Assembly: GCA_017590115.1 (NCBI GenBank)
Contig: JAGGNK010011225.1
Span: forward strand, 4,279,161 to 4,343,160
Origin: Montifringilla adamsi
Lineage: Eukaryota > Chordata > Aves > Passeriformes > Passeridae
Reading direction: 5' to 3'
DNA: 64,000 bases
Of this stretch, positions 54,501-64,000 are shown in pieces. The notes beneath the pieces were generated by a model, which saw only the letters and a list, made by a program, of their open reading frames with translations, made no database searches and was not told the DNA's origin. The position numbers and the translations under genes were made by a program. Numbering within the stretch: position 1 is the first letter of the stretch; each line of letters opens with the position of its first letter.

Positions 54501-57339
54501 CTCTAGTCTGGTAGTAAGGTTTCTGTCCTTTGAAGTTGTAAAAGCTTGGCTGGACGAGGCCCAGGTAAACCATTCTAATTTCAGTCAGTCCTGCTGGACC
54601 ACTTCACCTCTGTAGGGCTTTTCCTCATTAAATTTTTCTCTGATACCACAAAAAAAGAGATAACTTTATTTTTTAAATGTTACTTTCTCTCTGCTGGGTT
54701 TATGAGTTTTTTAATGGGGAAATAAGTCGGGTAGGTACTGTTTGGTTTTTTGCTTTGTCCTGCACTTGTGAAAATATATCTGCTACTTGTAGGACCAATA
54801 AAGTGAAACAGGTAAAAACCTAGTGATTTCTGAATGAAATAAATAGACCCCAGTCATAAATTACTGATCCAGAAATACAATTATTTGTGTCTTCTCGGTA
54901 TGATGATGATTACTACTGGTAACAGTTTTTTCTGAGTTCAGTCAATTGCATTTGCAATGGCAACACAATGAAGGTGTGTGGGAGTAGTGAGTGGTTTGTG
55001 TAGAACATCAGCAAAATACTCCAAATTGCCAAGCCCTTCACCTTTTTTTCCAGGGAGTTGCAAAGATTCATAATGGAAACTTTTGATAATTAAAATTTGC
55101 TTGTTTGTCTTTATTCTGCAATTCAGGAGTATGTAGATTACTTACACTCCCTGAAACAATTGTAAACTGATATACTGATGGAGCTAAAAGCATCACGAAA
55201 AGGCTTTTTTAGAGGTAAGATTTGGAAGCTGCTATTAGCCTAAGCTTTACCTAAATAACTAAAGGCTGTATCTGTCTAGATTGGAGTTGTTCTTACAATG
55301 CACCATAAAAGTCTGAGACTGAACAATGTTTTTTAAGAGTGGATATGTAGAAAAGAAAATTTCCACCAAGAAAAAAAGAAGCAGAATCCAAGATCTTAAT
55401 GATCCTTACTTGAAATATAAAATAACCACTTCAGCAGAATGGAAATTGTGACATGCCAAGCTGCAGATCTATTAATAAGAACTTAATCACCCCTTACTAC
55501 TGTTAGTGCTACTACTGGAAGTATGCTGTATGGAGCACAGCTCCAGGGTGCCTAAGATACTAATAAGGGCAAGACATGCCAAAAGTCCTTATCCGGAAAA
55601 CTCCTATCAGTATTTAATTTTTATTTCTGTCACATAACAGACTAGGGCTAATTAGAAACAGAGGCAAATTGTAACACTGATTTAGCAAATGTTTTTAATG
55701 CCTAACCCAGTATTGCTGCTATTAATATTCATATATTAAAATTGTTTGGTAAAGCCTGTGGTGTGATTCAGTGCTAGGTGGTGACTGAGCCAGGGTGTTC
55801 TGAACCCGAATAGCATCAATAGATGGCGCTGAGTGCAAATTTTTGGGCAAAAGTGGTGCAGCTAGTTGAAGATTAACTTTGGAAACCGATTATTTTATCT
55901 GTGTTTACTAATGATTGTGACACAAGAACTGCCATGCATGGGCTGAGTGTCCTAATGTGACAAATATGGGAAACGTGGCCTGTACACAGAGTTGGAGTTT
56001 TGTAGTACTGAGTAAATAGATATGGGATGAAATATAAAGCACAGGGCTGAAAAATGAGAAATTATAGCTACTTCCAAACAGTGAAAGCTGAGGGGTTAGA
56101 AATTACAAAGAGGAGAGACACCTGGGCATATTTGTTAACAGTAACTAGCTTGTCTCACAGAGTTGATAAGAGAATCAAACAGATGAAATGTTTCCATTAG
56201 TGTTAATGATTTCCTTTTATTGCAAGCCCAGAGTTTTACTGGTTAAATTACCTGTGGCTTTCCTCATTTCAGGGAGGGGAAAAAAATAGACAAAAAAAGA
56301 AAAGAAGCATAATCCTCTTGTTTTCTTTATTCATGTTTATGGTAGCAGCTACAGACACAGATTTAAAGAATTTTCTGACACCTGAGAATCTACTTCAGCT
56401 AGAGATTCATCAAAGCACAAGCTAGCTTTTATGATGCCATGTCAAAATGCTGTGAAGTACTAGAGATGACAGATCTCATCACCCAGCTTTTCGCACCCAT
56501 TTGCACTGTTCTTGTATTGACAAACTTTTGATCTTTGGCTTTGGTGTAAGAGTGACTTGCCTCCTGGGGATGGCTGAACGTGCCAGCTGGCTGTCACTTC
56601 AGATCTCCGGGTGACAAGTAGAAGATCAGACTGGATGTAATCTGTCTAGGGACTGTGGTATGACTGAGCTAGTCAGCCTTCTTTTATCAACTTTGTTGGA
56701 GAAATACATGTGGTTTTATTCTGGGTTTCCTGTTAGATGCTTTTGTGGTATCTGAAATAAAAAGGGATGCAACATTTCAGACCAATAACCCTGACCACTT
56801 TAGTGGATAAAATTGGATGTGAATTTCATGGCACAATTTGACCTAGCTTGGCATCCTAGCTTGGTCCCTTATGGGCCTTGCTTCCCATTCCTGATCATTG
56901 GCCTACTGGCACAGATAGCCCCAAACTCAAAAGTAAAGGAGAGGAGGGGTGGGGGGGGGCATCTGACATTTTGAGGAATGAAAGGCATGAAAAGTATTTA
57001 AATTCTCATCGTGTGGCATCTGGCTGTCTGCAAGGGCATGAAAATGGCTAATTCTTCATCAGTGAGAAGGGTCCTCCTGCGGGGAGGAAGAGGTCTACCC
57101 CAGGACTTCTGTATGTAAATGGAATAAATGTTGCTGCCACTCCCATCTACTTGTACAGTCTGGTTTTACTGATGCAAAAGAATTTTCATCTGCACTGTTT
57201 TAGTGTATTTGCTTTCACTTGGAATCTGTAGTCCTAATATAGTCTATACTGTCCCAAAGGGGCAATGACTCTATTAGGCTTACTTTACTTGTTACTTAGT
57301 CTTTCACATTCTCAGATTTATCCAGGATATGGCTGAGAT
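51541..57339. other. Intergenic DNA downstream of TENT4A
   Basis: No supported gene, tRNA or rRNA. Open frames are under 100 codons and look random. A G-rich stretch lies at 56944-56959 and a CTCF-like motif at 55816-55829. AATAAA words occur (for example near 54799 and 56757) but without an associated exon. Confidence 0.75.
55816..55829 (+). promoter_or_regulatory. CTCF-like motif
   Basis: TCAATAGATGGCGC matches the AGRKGGCRS half of the CTCF core perfectly, with two mismatches in the preceding five positions. It lies 4.3 kb downstream of the TENT4A poly(A) signal in a CpG-poor region. This is motif similarity only. Confidence 0.3.
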
Positions 57340-57380
57340 GTTTTTTAGTTTTTTTGGTTTGTTGTTGTTGGTTTTTTTGG

Positions 57381-57417
<37 letters not shown>
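57340..57417. repeat. G/T mosaic and 35-T homopolymer
   Basis: A stretch of T runs broken by GG, GTTGTTGTTGG and GGGG ends in 35 consecutive T (57383-57417). It resembles the 45.9-kb locus in composition and order. Confidence 0.85.
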
Positions 57418-60400
57418 CCCCTCTCTACATTCCCTGCAGTTCTAAATTTGATGCTTAAAAGAAAAGTCTGTCATCAATGTACCCTTAGATTATATCATGG
57501 TGTCACAGCTTTATGAAGCAGAATTTCTGGCGGTTCTTGCCACCAATGTCTCTACCTCCAGTAGGCTCAGAGTGGCCAGATTGTCCATGTGTGTCTTCAT
57601 CAAACATTGTGGAAATGCTGAAACATCCAAGTGTACAGCAGCATTCTGCAGGACAGTGCTGAGATAGTTATTTGATTGGAAGACTTGCAAATGCCTGGGC
57701 AGACCCCAGGATTCAGGATGCTTCCTGGAGTATCTGAGGCTGTAAACAGTCATGGCAGCCAAACTTTAAAGACAGAAAAGGTTTATAAACACTTCTCAAG
57801 ATGATCCACCTGTTCATCCACCTCTCAGCTTCCTTCTACTTGTCCCTGCAAGCCTTTATGTTCTGTGGGAACTAAGAACCTGTGGTTTCTGGCTCTCGTG
57901 AACTCCTGAGAGGAGAGAGGACCGTGGGGGAGGAGAGGCAGGGAGGCATCCGATTGTGAGGACTGAAATACTCCAAGCATGAATCCTATTTAAATTACCA
58001 AGGCAAAATGCACTATTCATTCATTATGTATTTAAATTTTAGAGACCCTTTTGATGCAGGAGGTCAAAAGAGGCTCAGCAGGATCTTTCTAAAGATGTTT
58101 TATGAAAAGGATTGTGGTGAACATGAATTAATTTTCCAGCATTGTTTGAGCAGATTGCTGTCAGTAGTAACTTCACAATTAGTTTGTCCTTGTGTCTTTC
58201 CAAGTATTGCACCTAGAGGAAAAAAAAGCTTTTTTTCCTGTGCATTTTGTAGGTTTTGGGTTATTTAATTATTCTTATCTTATGTTCAAGTAAAAGTCGC
58301 TGTGGAGTCAGGGAACTGGATGTTGCTCATCTAGAAATAAGACTTTAAATTGACTCAAGCATAGGATTTTTTTTTTAAAAAAAGTATCTTCTTACAGAGT
58401 ATTACAAGATTTTGCTGCTGGTAATCAGGAAAATGCGATTTGCTAAATTCAGTTTGCTCCAGTGACAGGGAGGGTGCGCTCTTGCATCGCTCTTATTTCC
58501 CACTGCAAAAGAAACAGCTCGGCAGTCTGTGGTTTGGAGGTGGTGCTATCATGATGGAAAAACCTTTCCTGAGGCACAGGTTAACTTTAAAGGTAATTTA
58601 GTTTTGTTTCATACGGATGAGACTCAGAACACTTTACTTATAATCAGTAATGGATGTCTGAGCAAGCTAGTTGTTTTTCTGTCTATCAAAATTGTATTCA
58701 GGAAGCCCACATTTGATTTGTGCTATGCCTCTGTACCAATAGAAAAACGTTTAACCCTTCCAGAGGTTAGATTGTTGTTTCCTTCTTACGGTTCTCTCGG
58801 TCCCTTTACTGCACACATCCAGCTCAGGTGCATGAGCTCCTAATTGTTTTTTTCCTAAGTGCTCTTGGAAATGGAGCTGGGATGCTGACAGGTTTTCTCT
58901 GGCTAGCCTGAAATGGCTGCTTCAGGTTGATTTTTTTTCCCCTCCCTCCCTTCAACTTTAAGATATTAGCTAAAAATAGAATATACTCAGCGTGGGTATA
59001 AGAGACTCTTGAGAATAGCTCCAGGCATCATCCAGTTTGGGGATTCTTTGATTTGTGCAAACTGGTACTTGTGTTCAGCTACCACAGTTCCTTGTGTTAC
59101 CCAGCTTTAGTTCAATGGTTAATTTACCATTGAAAAAATTTTCTAAGACTAGGATTGGCAGAGCAAAATCTTTATTCAGTAACATCATATCAGCAATCAC
59201 CCTGGCTGATAGTGAAGAAGTTTGTTTTCACTAACTGTGAATGGGAAAGAATAAATAGGAGTAAGACTTCTAACACAGAGCAAAGACATGCAACTCAGAA
59301 CTTTATTCAGTTCTTCTTACAGTTCAGGCTGAGTGCAGGGAATCTGTGTTACCATCAATTTAGGAGTCAAATTTGTGCTATTAAAGAATTGGAATTGAAA
59401 GTGAAACAGGCTGCATTGGTAGGCATTGTGTTTAAATAGGCTCTTATGTTTAGTTGGAGAACTTCTGAACAGAACTGTGTTTGTTCACAAGGTTAGGTCA
59501 TTCTTGCAGATTAGAATCAGAATTACTTCAATCAAGGTTTGGGTGTTGGTTTTATGTTTGGGGTTCCCCACCCCAAAAGCTTCCACCCCACTTCTCCCTG
59601 AAGTTACTGGAGATTAGAGTACTGATACCTGTTTCTCTCCTGTACCATTTACTGGGGTGTTGCCTCCATTTAGACTCACGTTGAGAATGAGCATCTAAGA
59701 CTTTCATTTTCTTGTGCTCATATTAATTCTGTGAGTAATGGGAGGGGCTTTTGCAGAGCTTGGCTTTCACTGTCAGAAGTAAGCATTTGTTTTGCCATAG
59801 CAGAAGGACATAATCTTTCCTAGAGCCTGTTTCTTTCTCCAGCTACTTCATATGCTGTATAATGAGTAGTCCTTTAGAAAAAATCATGGCTTGTCAGTCC
59901 TGTGTAGCAAACCTTCTGTGTTTTACCAAACTTTTGTATGCTGAATGTTCATAAAATATTTTAGATTTCTAGTTTGGTTACTGTTTATCTTAATTTGAAT
60001 TCAACACACATTTTAAAAAAGCTTTCAGCAGCGCAGCCTAGAGCAGATGTCTTTTTTTTTTTTTTTACCACATAATTTTACATAGTTCCCAATCATTACA
60101 TGCATGCTTCAATTCAGATGAATTTAAGAATCTAAGCCATCTATTCAAATATGGCCAGATTTGGAGATGCCAAAAGTAATACCCTGTTTAGTTTCTATGT
60201 AAACTGTATTGTTTCCACATAAGACTACACAGAATACGCAGATAGGACTTTTCACCTATGACAAAAGATAAATGAAGATGCATTTGACAAAGTTCTAAAC
60301 TATCAGCTGAGGTAACAGTTGCCAGTGTCTTCTGACAGCAGTTGAACATCATCTAATAAGTCATGTGGGTGCAGGTTGAAAGAGAACAAAGGGAACAATA

Positions 60401-62912
60401 TTTGTAGCTCCTGGTTTAGTTGTAGAATTTTTTCCTGAAAGATTTTTCTATGTGAAATCTTGAGCTTGACGATCAGTTGGACAAATCCCAAGAAAAGAAA
60501 TCCATTCAGGACTATTAAATGTGAGATAACGCCTCTGGATGCAGCAACCAGAGCTGCAAAGGAGTTGGTTTGGAAAAGGAGCTGTGTGGTGCAGATGGAA
60601 TCATCTCTTTTCAACCCCCTTCAGAGGCAGGCAACTGCATCCAGAGCTTTAGCTGGCTTCAGGTTGAGGTAAAGTGTCTCCAGATAAACTAAAAGTGGTT
60701 TGTGCAGAGAAGGAAAGGGACAGAAAAGGAGTTTTTACAATGAAAAAGATCCAGGAAAAAGCATAATAAGATTAAATTGCATTAAAAGAGTCTGGTGATA
60801 CTGGCTTCTTCAACTGTACAGGAGAGTGGAGAGAAGTAAAAGGCTTTAGAGAGAAGAGAAAAATTAAGAATAAGCTAATTGCACAGAGGTGCTGGAGAGG
60901 GGAAGTGGAGGGGGGAGGAGATAAGTGGAATTTGTGAGGAAAAAGTAGAAGAATAAAAAGAGAGAACATTAGCAGCTGTTTATGGGGCTTAAATGCTTTG
61001 TTTGTCCACTGTGCCCCAATTGCCCACCAACCACGAAATGCTGTGTGGTTCTACAGCCTCCAGCGACCCTTTCCTCTGCCATCCATCTCTTCTCTGGTTT
61101 GTCTCTGTTGCCACCACTCTGCTGGGTGGCCAAGACTTTTTTTAGGTCAGCTCCTGCCCACCTGTGGGATTCACATCAGCAGTCTGGGGTGAATATTAGT
61201 AAGGCTAATGCACTTAGGTATATGAAAACAAGCTCTCTCTAGTGTGTAGAAGCCTCTTCAATATGAGTACCTTATTCATTCAATGTATCACTGATTATTT
61301 TAATTGCAACACATTTTAGAGTGTTGTTTACTGGGTCTGCCCTCTGGCTTAGGCTGTTTCTGTTTTGATTTGTGACAGGTTTGGGCAGCCTGAGAGCTGC
61401 TGTAACCTCTGTGGTAATCCCTTGGTCATGCTTTTAAAGAGCTTTTTGATTTTAAGACTAAATATGTCCCGTTTCTATGTATTTAGTCAATACTACACAA
61501 TGTTTACCAGAGATATGCAGCAATATTCTTAATCCTTGTGCTTAACAATGTCTGGCACTAAACCACTTTCCTTCCAAAGATTTTCCATGCAGGGAATGAC
61601 TCCATTTTTATTCTGTAAGTACTCTGTCTACACATGGACTTTTGGGGATGAAATCTAGATGACTAATTTCTTCATTAAAAAAACATTTAGCATACCCCTG
61701 TCTAGAAAGAAGAATTATATCAGATAGACTATTTAATGCATCAGGGTAATTATTTTCTCTTTAGCTGCAGTGTTTATTTTTTGTGGGAATTCTTCCTCTG
61801 TTGGTGCATGTCAGAATGCCAATGTTGGATTAGCTGATCGACAGCACCTAAGAAAAGGCTCTCAAAAATTTTGAATGCAGGATATAATGTTTGTAAAATG
61901 TCTTGAGAAGTATAAAATACTGAAATAATTAGTAAGTCCTTATAAAAAGCTGAAAGAGTGGTAGTAGGATGAGATATTTAAACGTCAGCATCTTGTCAGG
62001 GGTTGACAAATGGAGTGTGTGGAAGCTGAAATCGGCACTTTCCCTTCCCAAGTAGGCTGCTGTGCTCAGGTGTGGCTGCTCACACTCCTGTGAATTTGAA
62101 TAACAAGATCATCTTCTGGACATTCACCCCTATTGAACCTGTCTGAAGTTGGCCAACAGAATCAAATCTTCTAATAGAAGATATGTAGATGAGACAACTA
62201 AAGTGGAATTGCGTAAGCTTTGTTTCTCTAGGAAACTCCCCTAAAAAAAAATACAGCCTTTTAGTCCTATTCATGGGTCCTGCATCCCATCCTTACATCT
62301 TGAAGTGCAGTTTTTCTTCTGTGACAGATACCAAGATTTGGAAGCAGTGAACAATTTGATTAAATTTGTCTCCTTTGTTGCCTCAGGTACATTCTGTGTT
62401 TTCTTAGAATATAAATCCTGCTGCTAATTAAGTTGTTCTTTACTTGATATGATATTCTTAAAAAAAATATAGCTCACCTCAGGGAATCTCAGAAAGTAAA
62501 ATGTCCATACACAGGATTGTAATTAACCAGGAATAACTACTGTGTATTCTTTCACTGGAAACAACTGGAGCTATTTTCATTTTCTTATAAACTCTTTTCA
62601 GTTGCAGAAATTACTTTTGTTCTCAAAAGCTGGAAAACAATCATAATTCTGAGAAAGTTACATACTGATTATTTGAGTTGAACAATGGAGAGTAAAATTG
62701 TTCAAGCTGATCTCTGCTCCATTTTAACTGTAGAGAGGTGAACAGTGATTAAATATAACATTTATGCAGAAGCAACATGCTCAAAGGGTAACAGTGAATA
62801 CAAATCTTACATAATGAGTTTGAATTAATTTTGTATCTGAAGAAAACAAAGCCCAATAGAAGCAGGTTGTTTTATGAGCAGCAGAACTAATCCATTCCAG
62901 TCTGTCTGTAAT

Positions 62913-62951
62913 GTTTCTGTTTCTGTTCTGTTCTGTTCTTGTTTCTGTTCT
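62913..62951. repeat. Pyrimidine-rich TTCTG microsatellite
   Basis: Imperfect repeats of ttctg/tttctg, just upstream of the CR1 3' end. Confidence 0.8.
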
Positions 62952-62984
62952 AAAGACCAGCCTTGAGGATTGTTTTGCTGATCC

Positions 62985-63082
62985 TGTGTTGATCAGAAGT
63001 TGTATAAAATGGCCTTCAGAGGTTGTATAAGATGACCTTCAGAGGCTGAAGTCCCTCCCAGTCTGTGTTATTCTATGATCCT
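62985..63082 (+). mobile_element. CR1 LINE 3' end, sense
   Basis: gtataagatgaccttcagag followed by gtccctcccag and ttattctatgatcc matches the sense CR1 3' terminus. An inner 23-bp block, gttgtataaRatgRccttcagag, is present twice in tandem (62999 and 63022), suggesting a local duplication after insertion. Confidence 0.75.
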
Positions 63083-64000
63083 ATTTTTCTGTCCAATTTG
63101 GTTGACTTTATGAGATAGCTGCATGGAATATATAGGGAATTGCATAAACAAGAGAGTGTTTTTCCTCTTAAAAAGACCCCTTCATTTTACTTGTGATAAA
63201 AATAGGTATAAATTTTATTTTTCTTCTTCTCATCAAGCTCATAATATTTGGAGGGGAAGCCCTTCCGTCATCACAACTTATACCCTCAGCAGGAGAAGGG
63301 AAGTGAGGAAAACTTTCCTGTTAAAACAGGTCTGTGCTGGGTGAACTGAAGAAAGCTGTTTTCTATGCTTTAGTATTTCAGTTTCTCTGCCAGGGAATTT
63401 CAGTGGATGTAAACATCTCTGTTCACACCTACTTAACCATTCAAAACTTTATTTATATAATTTGTCTTTAAACCAATAGCTATTTTATCCATAGTAGGAA
63501 TAAGAAACTAAAGTTTAGTCCTCTTATAACAGTTCTTTTTCTTAGTGGGAGTGTTTATTGCTTTTTAAACTGACACCTTACAGACCCTTTTTGCTTCTAC
63601 AGCCACTCTTGCAAGTGTGTCCCAAATCATAAAACATAGGAGTCAGCTTAGCTAATTCGGAATATTCCCCATATTTCTTTTCTATTTGCTTCATCTAAAT
63701 ATGGAAAAAGCCTCAGAGGCTGACTGTGGCTTTCTCTTTGAGGTTATTTTTTTTTTGTATGAACCTGCTACACCTATCTTGAGCACTCCTGAGGTGTGGT
63801 GACTGCTGTTCTTTTTCATATCCTGTTTTATATACCCATTCCCTGCTCCTCTGGGTCCTGCTGTCTGTGGTTTTATCCCGGTGGGTATGCTGGGTGCTAC
63901 AATGAATTGTCAGCCCCTGATGTCCTTTGCCAGGAGGAATATGATGCTCACATTGATAATTTTGTCTTTCTCCTTCTAGGAACTACTTGTGGTCAGTTAT

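Larger units (their letters stand above)
57418..64000. other. Intergenic DNA to the window end
   Basis: No supported gene. An antisense frame of 83 codons at 57511-57762 begins with ATG and lies on the transcript-upstream side of the 35-T run, but has no recognised domain or poly(A) signal. A CR1 3' end lies at 62985-63082. The window ends without reaching another gene. Confidence 0.75.

Noticed and set aside
60303..60614. 103-codon antisense frame with a hydrophobic segment
   Set aside because: It starts at TTG with an in-frame stop just upstream, matches no family I recognise and has no splice or poly(A) context. The hydrophobic run alone is not evidence of a membrane protein.
51541..64000. 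Search for a neighbouring gene such as ADCY2, expected downstream by synteny with mammals
   Set aside because: No exon with family similarity was recognised, so the neighbour must lie beyond the window.

Overview
The window is vertebrate nuclear DNA, most probably from a bird. It is AT-rich and intron-dominated, with GT-AG splice sites, and its recognisable interspersed repeats are CR1-type LINE fragments. One protein-coding gene can be supported. It lies on the + strand and encodes TENT4A (PAPD7, also called POLS or TRF4-1), a non-canonical nucleotidyltransferase that adds mixed poly(A) tails to RNA. The PAPD7-like rather than PAPD5-like identity rests on residues such as the [21 protein letters not shown] block and the ADENLGMLL segment. 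No species can be assigned.

Layout: bases 1-8145 are upstream intron; the first exon or exons and the promoter lie left of the window. Eleven coding exons follow: 8146-8269, 9709-9755, 10670-10790, 12314-12421, 13139-13267, 14352-14565, 20992-21118, 28123-28223, 28475-28647, 39729-39887 and 49306-49485. The terminal exon continues into a 3' UTR of about 2 kb, with a canonical AATAAA at 51510-51515. Every exon junction keeps the reading frame, giving 493 residues in this window and no internal stop. The first six exons hold the nucleotidyltransferase core (GS motif, DID pair, third Asp) and the start of the PAP-associated domain. The next two finish that domain. The last three encode the Ser/Pro-rich tail and a basic C-terminus. 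From about 51.5 kb to 64 kb the DNA is intergenic, with no supported gene.

Repeats: CR1 pieces lie at about 580-710, 19177-19240, 24046-24490, 40740-40868, 43570-43640, 46510-46720 and 62985-63082, with a weaker one at 24744-24772. Two of them retain decayed reverse-transcriptase motifs. Long T homopolymers with flanking G/T mosaics lie at about 45.9 kb and 57.4 kb.

Points worth a second look: a C-terminal exon I expect from mammalian TENT4A is not visible between 39887 and 49306, and its absence leaves the frame intact. A well-formed 24-nt microexon candidate at 18296-18319 would insert eight residues into the nucleotide-recognition region. There is a dispersed repeat pair at 35.8 and 37.3 kb, several perfect inverted repeats, and a CTCF-like motif near 55.8 kb. 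I found no operon, CRISPR array, phage island or other novel multigene system.
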